From assembly GCA_004335735.1 (NCBI GenBank), contig QAXK01000042.1:1-64000 (forward strand): a DNA stretch of 64,000 nucleotides, in the 5' to 3' direction. The stretch comes from Chlorella sp. KRBP (taxonomy: Eukaryota > Chlorophyta > Trebouxiophyceae > Chlorellales > Chlorellaceae). The notes below the pieces were generated by a model. It did not search any database. It was not told the origin of the DNA and saw only the letters and a program-made list of their open reading frames with translations. Positions 1 to 9,761 of the stretch are shown piece after piece. The stretch's first letter is position 1; each line of letters begins with the position of its first letter. Position numbers and translations under genes: made by a program.

Positions 1-1864
1 GCCCGTGCCGATCCGCCCCAGCTCATGCACATCACTGGGCACCAGCAGCGCACGCCCCCGGTGCAACAACCCGCCACCACCACCACCTCCTGCGTGGGCG
101 TTGCTGGGCGTGGTGGTGATGGGCCACAGCACGCGTGCACCCAGGTCGTAGATTGAGCGGCGCCACCTTAGGGCCTCGGTCCATGTGAGGGAGGGTACGG
201 GGGCGCCCCAGCGGCTCACACGTGGCCGTGTGGATGTGGTGGCGGGGACTGAGGGGATGACGGTGACGGGGGCAGCAGCAGCACCGCCGCCGCCGGCTAG
301 CGCAAGCTGTGCGGTGGCGGTGGTGGTGGTGGTGGTGGTGGTGGTGGTGGTGGTGGTGGTGGTGTCCTGCCTGCCAGAGAGCTGATGGTGTTGCGAGGTG
401 GTGCTGGGTGCGGCGTGAGGTGCAGGTGGCAGGAGGCCTGGGGGGGCGATGGCATGGTGCTGCTGCTGCTGCTGCAGAAGCGCGGCGCGTGTGGCGACAC
501 CTGCACACACAAACGCGTGTGCACAACAAGGCAGCAGCAAACAGACTTTGCTGTCCGCGCGCCTGCGCACCTCAGCAGCACACCCGGCCAAGTAAGTCAA
601 GCATGCCGTCCTCTCCTCTCCTCCTGCCCGCCCAGCGCACCTGACACCACACTGCGCTGCACACGCATGAAGTAGGGCCGCGGCTGGTGGTGCTGATGCA
701 GTGCCGCCGTCCCAGCCGCAAGTGCCGCCGCCGCCGCTGCCACTTCCGTTGCAACGCCGCTCTGCCGTCCCCCTGGCCCCACTCCCTGCTGCCCCCCATG
801 CCCCCCGTTGGCCCGTCCACCCGCACCTCCCGCACCTGCCGCACCCCCCCAGCCCCAGGCGTGTGGCTCAGCCTCCTCCTGCTCCCGCTCCCGCTCCCGC
901 CGCTGCTCCTCCCTGGGCACCGCGTGGCTCTCACCCAGCCGCCCGCGGCCCCCCCGCCCTGCAGCACTGTCCCCTCGCTGCGCCTGCCCACCTGCGCCGG
1001 CACGGCGCCTTGCAGAGGAGGAGGAGGAGAGGGGAGGGTGCAGGGCGTGCAGCATGCCCCGGATGGCCTGCAGCTCCCTGTTGATGGCCACCATGACGCT
1101 CTCTTGGTGCAGGCGCGTGGCCAGGGAGGAGAGGGCGGTTGGAGGTGGTTGGGCACCGGCTGCGCCGGCACCGTTGCGCTCGCTCGCCACCGCAGCGCCA
1201 GCGCCTGAGGCGGTGCCTGCACCGTCGTGTTTGTGGCTGGGCGGGAGGGGCGGCAGGAGCGTGTGCTGGTAGTCCTCGTCCGACACGATGCTGTGCAGCC
1301 AGCCCTCCAGCGGCCCCTGCAGGTGTGTGCACGTCACACGCCAATTCGTCAGGAGTGATGCTCTGCCAGCTTGCTGCGTGCGTCTCAGGCGGGTCGGTGG
1401 CGGCGCGCCCCGCGCTCCCACTCGCTACCCACCCTGCAGATGGCGCACGCCCGCTTGACGTCTGCCCACGTTGAGATGCATCGCTGGCAGAACTCGTGCA
1501 GGCAGGGCAGCGCCTTGGCCACCTGGGACTGGGGGACGTCTTGCAGACCTGCGTGCACCAGAGAGGACCTGAGCCTTGCCTGCTCGCAGCGTGAGCATGC
1601 TGTGAGCAGCTGCGCTCTGCGTGCACGCGGCCCCCTGCTGTGCTCACAGATGGGGCATGAAGGCGCGTCGGCGTCCGGCGCGCCCTGCTCCTGCTGCTCC
1701 TTGCCTTGAGCCTCCTCCTGCTGCTGCTGCTGCTGCCATCTGCTCCGCTTCCTCTTCTTATTGCTGCTGCCGAGTTCTGCTTCTCGTTGTGCGCCACGAG
1801 CGTCGCCCTCCTCCAGGAGCTCCAGCTCGCGCACGAGCTGCTCCGCGGTGCGAGGCGACGGCAT
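1..1864 (-). CDS. RING-finger E3 ubiquitin ligase, TOPORS-like (3' end beyond window)
   Basis: Probable E3 ubiquitin (or SUMO) ligase. Exon 1 (1648-1864) encodes a charged N-terminus ending in CPIC. Exon 2 (1433-1548) continues LQDVPQSQVAKALPCLHEF and then CQRCISTWADVKRACAICR, so splicing rebuilds a C3HC4 RING near residues 72-112. Exon 3 starts at 1316 with GPLEGWLHSIVSDEDYQ and runs into Ala/Gly/Glu-rich sequence; its 3' limit, near 640-670, is unclear. A further exon at about 1-240 reads TEALRWRRSIYDLGARVLWP, resembling the arginine-rich stretch after the RING in TOPORS-type proteins. The start at 1864 was chosen because MPSPRTAEQLVRELELLEEG looks like a real N-terminus; an in-frame ATG at 1930 is possible. 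The stop codon lies left of position 1. The RING is certain; the TOPORS relationship is inferred from motif order. Confidence 0.72.
309..364. repeat. (GGT)n trinucleotide microsatellite
   Basis: A near-perfect GGT/ACC run of about 17 units lies inside the RING-gene region. It is open in several frames, giving artificial poly-His, poly-Trp or poly-Val readings. Whether it is intron or a homopolymeric coding tract cannot be decided from sequence. Confidence 0.9.
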
Positions 1865-1930
1865 CTCGCAGCGGAGCGCCCCCACGGCGGAAGCGTCTGC
1901 GCGTCTGTGTCGCGCAACTCCACCTGGCAA

Positions 1931-2588
1931 ACCCTAGGGTTGTGAGGAAGCATATGGAAGCAGGAACCTCCTTGGTTTGGTGTTTGCAGAGCTTCTTCAG
2001 GGTGTAAGGCCACACGCCAAGCGGGCCACTTCCAAACAATACTACAACACGGGGGCGGCGCGCACGCACCTGGCGCCCCCCCTTACAAGCAAGCAGTGGT
2101 GGCAAGTCCTGGCGTCCCCTCAAACGTCAGTCAAGCGTCAGGTGAGGAAGTGGTGCGAGTTCCGTAAGCAATCAGGACAATCAGGTGAGCGGTGCGTCGA
2201 GTCCCGTCCCAAAAGGATCGAGCCAGACACACAGGGTGGTGTCAGCGTTAGGTTAGGTGGGTCTGCACGTCCGCTGACGCCTGCTCATGCGCTGCGCACG
2301 ACGCCCACAGCAGGCCCCCAGGGCACCAGGCAGAGCGAGAGTTCAGGCTGGAGTCCCGTCCACAGACAACACAGGAGAGCTCTGCATACTGCAGCCGCCC
2401 CTACGCTGACGCCTGTATGCAGGCCGCAGCTGCATGAGTGCGCCTACACAGCCACGCCTCCCACCGCTGCCCAGATGGCTCATGCCGCACACGAGCATCC
2501 TTCCCCCCCGCCCCGCCCCAGCCGCCGACCGCCTCGCCAAACGTCAAAGCGCCGTGCCGCTGCTGCCCCCCCCCCTCCGAAGCTGCTC
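1931..2588. other. intergenic: VAP 3' side / RING-gene 5' side
   Basis: No supported gene. Both flanking genes run on the minus strand, so this stretch should hold the VAP 3' UTR and the RING-gene promoter. Open frames here lack splice logic or recognisable motifs. Confidence 0.5.
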
Positions 2589-3449
2589 TCAGCTGACGTA
2601 GAACCCGATGATGAAGGCGATGATTGCGACGAGCACGATGTGGATCATGCTGACCCGGAGCTTCATGTCGTCACCGAGCTTGCTGGCCGTGGCCCCTCCT
2701 TTCTGCACGCCGCCGCCCTGCAGCTCGATGTAGTCGAGCTTGCGGCGAAGGTCGTCGCGGTCCTTGGCAATGGCGTCCAGCCGCGCCTTGAGCGCCGTGT
2801 TCTCCGAGGCCACCTGCGACAGCTCCGCCGACGCCTGCTTGGCCGACGCCGCCCCGGCGCTGCGCGCCACCGCCATGTCCGCCGCCGCCGCCCCGTCCCC
2901 CGCCCCGCTGGCGTCGTGCTCCGGCGCCTCGGGCACGGGCGACGGCGCGGCCGGCGGTCCCTCCATCACCACGCGGAGCCGAGCCTCGCGCAGGTCCTTG
3001 CGCGCTTCCTTGGAGAACGTGTCCTTGTCTATCTGCTCGTCCCCGGCCAGCGCGGTCGTCTGGACCATGAACTGCGTCGCGCGCGAGCAAGGTGAGCGAC
3101 AGGCGCATTCACGGCGGGCTCGACTGGTGCGTGCCCAGCGACTCCCGCGACGCCAGCGCGTACGAGCTCCCCAAGACACGCTCCCCAATGGCACCTTGTC
3201 CTTGCAGTTGGCAAAGTCCGCCGGGAACTCCTTTTGCGCCTGCATGATGACCTGCACGGCCAGCGAGGACCTGGGTTCGACGACGCCAGAGCTGGGGCGG
3301 ACGACATACTTCTTGGGCGCCGTGGTTTTGATCTTGAACGCCACCTTGGACTCGGCGGACTTGTTGTTCACCGTGATTGTGCTCAGCAGCTGCTTGCCCA
3401 GGCTGAACCTGAACTTGAGCTCGGGAGGTGAGACGTCCACGTCCGCCAT
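2589..3449 (-). CDS. VAP (VAMP-associated protein, VAP27 family)
   Basis: ER-membrane contact-site tether. Two exons, 3195-3449 and 2589-3071, give 245 residues. The N-terminal MSP domain (about residues 1-125) starts MADVDVSPPELKFRFSLGKQ and carries the family pattern of a conserved Lys/Arg surface (KIKTTAPKKYVVRPSSGVVEP) that binds FFAT peptides in known VAPs. The intron separates NCKDK from FMVQTT, and joining them restores the strand seen in VAPs. A linker rich in Ala and Pro follows, then a coiled coil (about 185-215, ALKARLDAIAKDRDDLRRKL) and a C-terminal tail anchor (MIHIVLVAIIAFIIGFYVS) ending at the stop. Length and architecture match the family. An upstream in-frame ATG exists, but the chosen start begins the MSP domain directly. 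Confidence 0.93.
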   Translation of the reverse strand: MADVDVSPPELKFRFSLGKQLLSTITVNNKSAESKVAFKIKTTAPKKYVVRPSSGVVEPRSSLAVQVIMQAQKEFPADFANCKDKVPLGSVSWGARTRWRRGSRWARTSRARRECACRSPCSRATQFMVQTTALAGDEQIDKDTFSKEARKDLREARLRVVMEGPPAAPSPVPEAPEHDASGAGDGAAAADMAVARSAGAASAKQASAELSQVASENTALKARLDAIAKDRDDLRRKLDYIELQGGGVQKGGATASKLGDDMKLRVSMIHIVLVAIIAFIIGFYVS

Positions 3450-4266
3450 GGCGCTGATGGCAGCAGGGCCACGCGCGCCTCCTGGCTGCGTGTGCTGGCT
3501 GGGGCTGGAGGCTGGAGGGACGCACGCGCTCGGAGATCGACCTCGAAGAGATGTTGGACTCGATCGCCTCGCTGCGGGCCGGTGCGCGCTAGATGGTGCG
3601 GTTCGGCGCCCTGGAATTCCAGCTGCAGCAGCCGCCTCGCGCGCTGCTTCCCCGCTTCTGCTCTGACTTCCACTTCCGATCCGTTTCGGGCAGAGGGGAG
3701 CTTTGCTGTAGCTTTGGCTCCCAAAGGCAGAGGTCAGGCATGTGCAGGCTGGTGCTGATAAGCGTCCCAGGTGCTGGTGGGCCCCGGGAGGCGGGGGCGG
3801 GCGGACGGGCACCGCGTCCTCAACTCGTTGCAGAAGCAAGCTCAGGAGTGCTCGGGGATGTCATGCGTGTGTCTATCATCAGCAATGATGCACAAGGCCG
3901 GCTGCGGACCGACGCGCGTTGTACACGACATCTGCATCGACGACCGATGACGTGCCAATGCAGCGAAAGGGTCATGACCAAGGACTGACGGACTCTTCAC
4001 AACATGAATCATAACCAAGGCCTGCGCCACTCTGTTGCTGCACAACGCCACCAGTATCCCCTAGCAATGTGCGGTAGCGTGGGCATGGAGACACCCTAGC
4101 CTCTGAAACATGCACGGCAACAGCCATGGCATGACGCCTTGTATGCAGCTTTGACGGACACGAACGTCACAATCAGTTGTCCCTCAGTCTTCTTCAATCG
4201 GACATACACACATCTGGCGATCGCACAAGAAGACTCTACCTGATGCAAGCTCGCCACACTTCAACC
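3450..4266. other. intergenic: VAP promoter side and 3' side of the neighbouring gene
   Basis: No gene recognised. The segment 3850-4260 is less GC-rich than its surroundings, as expected for non-coding sequence. It lies between two minus-strand genes. Confidence 0.45.
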
Positions 4267-5862
4267 CTAGCCGCTCTGACCCGCCCCGCCAGACCTGTGC
4301 CCACCGGCCGGCGGCGCAACCCCACCACCACCACCACCAGCCCCCCGGGGGGCGCCCTTGGGCCGCGGGCCAGAGGGCGCCTGCACGCTCAGCGGGTGCG
4401 ACAGCACAGCCCCCGCCATGAGCTCAATGCACAAGCCGTCAGCCGGCAGCGCGTGCACACTAAGCATCACCACGTCGGCATGTCGCCTGATGAGGCCCGG
4501 GCACGCGCACCATCCATCCGAGTATCCCCCCGCCAGCGTGCCGCCCTCCACGCTGGCCCCGCCCTCCACCACGGAGCCGCCTCCCAGCACGCAGCACGCG
4601 CCCGTGTCACCGCCTGGGGAGGTGGGTGATGAGGAGGGGGAGGAGGCGCTGGTCTGGTCGTTGGTGCTGCTCAAGTGCAGCACCGTGTGTTGTCCCCTGA
4701 GCTCCATGTGTTCGCCCACCAGCAGGCAGCAGGCGGGCGATGGGTCCAGTGCAGCGGCCAGGGCGGGGTGCGAGGGGGAGGAGGCAGGAGGGGGCTGCGG
4801 GGCGGGGGACGGGGAGCGGGGCTGCAGCGGCATACGTGCACCAGCGACGCTCGCGGGTGGAGGGTGGTCGGTGCTGGGTTGAGGTGAGGGGCTCATGGAG
4901 GAGGAGGAGGAGCTGTTGGCGTCCTGAGCATACAGGTGTGAAGCCGCACCCCACCCGTCCTGGTCGCGGTGCTGACGGGCGGTGGCAGGCGGGGCTGCAG
5001 AAGGATTGTACATGGGCGGGATGGTGGAGGGTGTAATGGGGATGGAGGGGGCAATGTCCACAGAAGCCATAGACGCAGCTGAGGACAGCGATGACATGGA
5101 GGAAGTGGAAGAGGTGGAGGCGGACGAGGAGTCCACGTGCAAGCACGCCTGCGCAGCAGTGACCGAGCAAGGAGCAGGTGCAGATAGGGCCTGGGTCCGA
5201 GGGCCCACCGTTGTGATGGTGCTGCTCATCCCCTGCACGTCCCCCCGCCACGCCTGCAGCACACCTCTGGCATGAGCAGCGTGCCGGTGCCGTCGTCCGT
5301 GGTACCCTCCACCTCAAGCCATGCCCCGGACGCGAGCTCAGCTAGGATGAGACAGGGGCCCACTTTCTGCAGCCTAGCGGGGCCGTGCAGCGTGTAGCAC
5401 CCATCCAGCCGCACCTGCAGTGTGTGCAGGTCCACCAGGTGCACTCGCCCGGTGCACCTCGCCAGGTGCACCTCGCCTCGTGCTGGGATGCTCGCTGTTG
5501 CACCAGCAGCAGCAGCAGCAGCAGGTCCTGCTGCTGAACAGCAAGCGATTGAACCATGGGACGGACGCACACGGGGCGCGCACCTGTGCCGTGGGCATGG
5601 CGCTGTGGCTGCCCGCTCCTGGCAGGTGAGGTTCCCATGTCTGGTACCAGGCGTCCACGGAGGCCAGCGATGGCGATGACCCCGAAGCGCTGCTGCGGAC
5701 GATGTGGCGCGAAGTGTCGAAAGCTCGCCAGGTTCGCGCCCCGCGCCTGCACCAGCGCGCGCTCGACGCGCCGCAGGTAGGCCTTTGAGTGCACAGCAGC
5801 ATCGCGAGCGATTGTGGCTGCCGCGAGTTTGGCGAATCGTCCCGATCGCCCGCCATACCATG
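4267..5862 (-). CDS. uncharacterised protein with Ser/Pro/Gly-rich region
   Basis: Not recognised. The best-supported exon is the long open frame that ends at 4267. It begins near 5262 after a TGCAG acceptor and reads AWRGDVQGMSSTITTVG, followed by Ser- and Pro-rich stretches and two hydrophobic segments (ACCLLVGEHMELRGQHTVLHL; ADVVMLSVHALPADGLCIEL). An upstream exon at about 5310-5420 reads VRLDGCYTLHGPARLQKVGP then CLILAELASGAWLE, with alternating hydrophobic residues that could be an OB-like beta barrel. A further exon around 5500-5700 reads SLASVDAWYQTWEPHLPGAG. In-frame GT-AG joins exist between these pieces, but the start codon and first exon are uncertain. The gene probably shares its upstream region with the RWDD2-like gene on the other strand. 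No function is proposed. Confidence 0.45.
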
Positions 5863-5902
5863 TCCGCCCTCCAATGGTGGTGCAGCAGAAGAAATTCCAG
5901 AG

Positions 5903-7548
5903 ATGCAGGAGTGCCTGGAGACTCAGGTGGCGGAGCTGCAGGCCCTGTGCGCCGCCTACCCTGGCGTGCGGCTGGGCGGGCACGAGCTGCCGCCGCACCT
6001 GCTCAGCGGCAGCACCGACGACGTCTGGGCCTGGTGGATGGCGCTGCCTGTTCATCAATCGTCTTACGAGCAGCTGCAGCAGGGCGATGATCAGCAGCAG
6101 CACTCTGCGTCGGGGTGGCGGGAGTTCCACGGAGCGTGCGCAGTCGACGGTGTGCGGCTGGGCAGGGCGCCGGTGGTGCTGCAGTTTGCGCTGCCGGCGC
6201 TGTGTCCGCACATGGAGGCGACCGAGCTGTCAGTGGAGTGCAGCGCCTCCTGCTCCGGGTGAGCAGCATTGCCGGCCCGCGGTGTGAGCGGGTGGAGGCG
6301 GCACGGGCCACGCCACGTCGAATGAGGTCTACAGAGCGTGCACGTGTGGCGTGCAGGGCGGTGCACGTGGCGCTGAACCGCTGCGTGGCCCAGGTGGCCC
6401 AGCGTGCAGCGCCCTTGCCGGCACCAGGCCCTGCTGACGCACCTGAGGGTGCTGGACCAGCATACGGGGCAGGGTCCTGCTGCCTGCTGGAGGCCATGCA
6501 GGAGCTCGAGGTGTGCGGTGTGGCAGCGCATGGTGTGTGTTGCTGCTCCCACAGGGGGCGGTGGGCAGACACGGGTGCACACTGCAGTGAGGACGCGTGC
6601 TCGCCCTTGGCCGTGGGCCGCAGGCGTTGGCCCGCCACTTGGAAGAGGAGCAACAGGTCGAGGAGCGGCAACAGCAGAGAGAAGCTGGGCAGGCGGGTGA
6701 TGCGCGGGGGTCAGGCGATGGACCCTCCAAGCACCACGTGGTGGCGCGTGCGCTCCTTTGGTACGTGTCGCCATGGTGCTGGGAGCCACATGTTGGGTTG
6801 TTCATGGCGCCCTGACCTGCCTGCCATTCACGCGCACCATGGTGCTGGGAGCCACATGTTGGGTTGTTCATGGCGCCCTGACCTGCCTGCCATTCACGCG
6901 CACCGCACCGTGTGCCGGCGCAGGTTCCATCACATCAAGTCGCTGGCCAAGCGGAAACAGATATGCTCGTACGCGCGAGACCTGGGGCTGGGAGGCGCGT
7001 GCAAGCCTGGGTTCCCTGGTGAGACAACCTTGCCATGGGCGCCCCACAGCACCGCTGCTGCCGCTGCAGCGGCGCACATGCTGTGCCATCGCTGGCGTGG
7101 CCTCTTGTTATGCAGGTGTGATTGTGGTGGAGGGCGAGGAAGGTCAAGTGCGGGAGTTCATTGCTCGCGTGCGCGCGCTCAGCTGGCAAGCCATGCAGGT
7201 TGGTAGAGCTCAGCTGACCTGTCACGGCAAGGGTTGCGGCCGCAGCGCCATGACAGCAAGGGGACGTGAGGCTATAGCCCTTCCTCGACACCCGCCTTCC
7301 CCCCTCACTGCATGTGGCCGTGAAGCAATGCAGCCCTGACTTGACCACCCTTGCAGGTGCGGGGCTGGGACGAGGAGGAGGTGGCCACTGCGGGTAGCGG
7401 CACTGTCAGCGACGCGTGGCTGGCGGGTGCGCGCAAGCTGCCTGCCTCCTTTAGCGAGCTGCACGAGCAGGGCGGCCTGTCGGACCTTGGGGCCATGTGC
7501 AAGGCGGGGGGCCTGGCTGAGCTCTTCAACACGGCGCTCAAGCTCTGA
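5903..7548 (+). CDS. RWD domain + DUF1115 protein (RWDD2-like), with a one-base frame break
   Basis: Homologue of RWDD2-type proteins, whose biochemical role is unknown. Exons: 5903-6258, 6403-6510, 6624-6760, 6924-7018, 7116-7198, 7357-7548. Exon 1 (ETQVAELQALCAAYPGV) opens an RWD domain that ends in LLTHLRVLDQHTGQG and SCCLLEAMQELE. The C-terminal DUF1115 part reads FHHIKSLAKRKQICSYARDL then CKPGFPGVIVVEGEE and a Trp-containing end (RALSWQAMQVRGWDEEEV), matching the HHI...KR...W..EL pattern of the family. All other splice joins keep phase, but exon 2 needs a one-base shift near 6470-6475 to join the two halves of the RWD motif. The summed exon length is 971, one short of a multiple of three. 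Either the sequence has an error or the copy is mildly broken. Confidence 0.82.
6773..6904. repeat. 66-bp perfect tandem duplication inside an intron
   Basis: Two adjacent identical 66-bp copies, 6773-6838 and 6839-6904, each starting ATGGTGCTGGGAGCCACATG. They lie in intron 3 of the RWDD2-like gene and end about 20 bp before the exon 4 acceptor. They show no coding sense. Confidence 0.93.
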
Positions 7549-7678
7549 AAGACCTGCAGCAGCTTGGGTTCGCGTGACCTCAACTCTATTCATTCCATAT
7601 TCATTCCATATTCCGTCCCCCAAACGTTTTGTGGGCCATGCGCACCATCCACTTGCAAGCCGAACCACAACAAATGGC

Positions 7679-9420
7679 CTACATGGCGCCCATGGCCTGC
7701 ATGCTTGCCAGGAACTCCTGATACTGCGCATCCACACTCGCCGGCTGCTTCTGCTGCTGTTCCTGCTGCGGCTGCGGTTGCTGTGGCGCCGGCGCCGGCG
7801 CCGCTGAGGCCAGGCCCTGCGCCCGGCCGCCAAACGCCGCCGCCACCAGGGAGGAGGAGGCGGGGGCCAGCGGGTCAGCGTCAGGGTCAGGCGCAGAGTT
7901 GACCACCGCCCGCGTGCCCAGGCCAAAGAAGCCGCTGTCCGCTGCCCCTAGCCGTCCGCCGGCGTTGGCGGGCCGGGCGGGCTTGGGCTTGGCAGCCTCG
8001 GCGCGCTCTCGCCGCACCAGCACTGAGGCGGGGATCATGCTGGTGAGGGCCTTGTCCATGTGGGCCAAGGGCTTCTTGACCACCGTGCTGCTGCCTGTGA
8101 TGGTGGCGGCGGCGACGGCGGCGGCTGTGGGCTTGGCGGCAGTGGTGGTGGTGGTGCTTGGCGGGCCTTGGGTGGGTGGAGCCAGGGGCTGTTGGTGGAG
8201 GGCGGGGGCCGACACAATCTGTGGCCCTCCTGGTGCGGGAGGTATGAGGCGCGTGCCACCTGGTTGTGCTGCCGTGCCTTGCCCCTGGGCTGCCTCGTGT
8301 CCCGGAGGTGCACCATCCACTTCCATGGCTGCTTGGTTGATGGCGACGGGGGGCGGGGGGGCCATGGGGGGAGGGAGGCGCCCCATGTGTGGTGGTCCAC
8401 CTGGGGGTGGGAGCATGTGGCCTCCAGGGTGGGGAGCAGGCATGCGCCAGCCTGGTGGGGGCACGGCGGGTGGGGGCAGTGGGGCCAGGTGCACTGACCC
8501 TGGGAAGCCAGGGGGTGCTCCTGGTGGGGGCGGGAGGGGTTGTGCGGGGGGTTGCTGCACGGATGGTGCTGGGCCCGCGGGCAGTGGAGGTGCTGAGGGG
8601 GGCTTTGGGAGGACGCCTGGGGGGAGGGGGCCAGAGGGGAGCGGGGGCGGGGCGGCCAGCGGGACAGACAGCTTGCCTGCAGCTGCGGCAGGGGTGCCTG
8701 CGAGCTGTGACGCGATGTTGGCTGGCGTGGAGATGAGGCCCGCTGCCTGCTTGCCGGGTGGCGGTGCGCCGGTGGGGTTGAGGGTGGGGTGGTAGTAGCG
8801 CGAGTCCTCGGGACGCAGCACGCCGGGCAGGCCGGGGAGGCCTCCGGACTCGGGCGCCGGGCCTGCGGGCTTGCTCTTGAGCGCCTCATCCTCCTGCACA
8901 GTCATGCACACATTCGGGATGGGCTTGTGTGGGACCATGGCGTGCGTGCAGCGTGCCGCGGCGCGTGGCTGCACCTCGGTGTGGGCACACCTGTTTCTTC
9001 TTGAGCGCGTGGTCGTAGGCATCCTGCAGCACTTTCTTCTTGAGCTTCTGCGCCTTGTTGAGCGTGCCCTGCTCCTCCGCCTCGATAATCTCGAGGAGCT
9101 GCTTGCGAATCTCCTCCGGCTTGTCGCGGTTCCCCACCGCCTCGCGCGTGTACTTGCGCTCGAGCTTGTTGCGCGCAATCTCCTTCTTGCGCTGCTCCTT
9201 GCGGAACGCGTCTGCGTGCACAGGAGCGAGGAGGTGAGGAGGACGAGCGCCATCGGTGCAGGAGTGCCGCAGGCTGGTCCTCCGCCGCTGCTGCTGCATG
9301 GGTAATGCCTCCCTGCAGCCTCCTCCCTTCAGAGGGATGGAGCCATGCGCCTTGGCCGACGCACGCCGTGCGCGCACCTGCCGGGTTCATCTGCCGGCCG
9401 CCCTTGGTTGTGCCGCCCAT
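7679..9420 (-). CDS. WBP11: WBP11-like pre-mRNA splicing factor
   Basis: Nuclear splicing-associated protein that in other species binds WW domains through proline-rich stretches. Exons 9378-9420, 8991-9211 and 7679-8893 give 492 residues. The N-terminus MGGTTKGGRQMNPAG joined to DAFRKEQRKKEIARNKLERK is the family signature (plant and animal WBP11 start with a KGG..MNP.DA.RKE.RK motif). A charged helical region follows (NRDKPEEIRKQLLEIIEAEE), then a long proline/glycine-rich middle with many PPPG and PPGP motifs. The C-terminus (MIPASVLVRRERAEAAKPKP ... YQEFLASMQAMGAM) matches the conserved VP..LRVRRE and YEAFM.EM ends of WBP11. Both introns keep frame. The gene is divergent from the sulfate permease across 341 bp. 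Confidence 0.9.
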
Positions 9421-9761
9421 GGCTGCTGCGGGTGCTCAGCTCCTGCAGCTCACTGTGGGCTGAGAGCCACGCCTCCGGACACGCGTCTGGACGCCGCTGA
9501 CCCGCTCCTCCGTGCACCTCCCAGCGCTGTGTGCAGCCTACTGGAGCTACCACCACCAGACACCTGTTCTGGACTCTTGCTGCTCTCCTTCGTTCCTGGA
9601 TCGGCATGCGCCCTCGATCGGAGTGTTGTCGACCAGGAATCAGCGCGCGCACAACGTTCGAGAGCCCTCCGTGCGCCGCGATCGCGATAGCTGCAGCTGC
9701 TGCCCCTGCCCTAGGCCGTGCGGCTGCGCTCGTGAAGCTCTTGCGGGCTGCGCGGTGATCG
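9421..9761. promoter_or_regulatory. shared upstream region of WBP11 and SULP
   Basis: Head-to-head interval between the two start codons. It should contain both promoters and 5' UTRs. No specific motif is identified. Confidence 0.4.

Noticed and set aside
32..644. Overlapping open frames with poly-His, poly-Trp and poly-Val runs
   Set aside because: All derive from the (GGT)n microsatellite read in different frames; only the exon reading TEALRWRRSIYDLG has family support.
7679..8893. Plus-strand glycine-rich frames opposite the WBP11 proline-rich exon
   Set aside because: Complement of CCN codons gives GGN; the WBP11 N- and C-terminal signatures fix the minus strand as coding.
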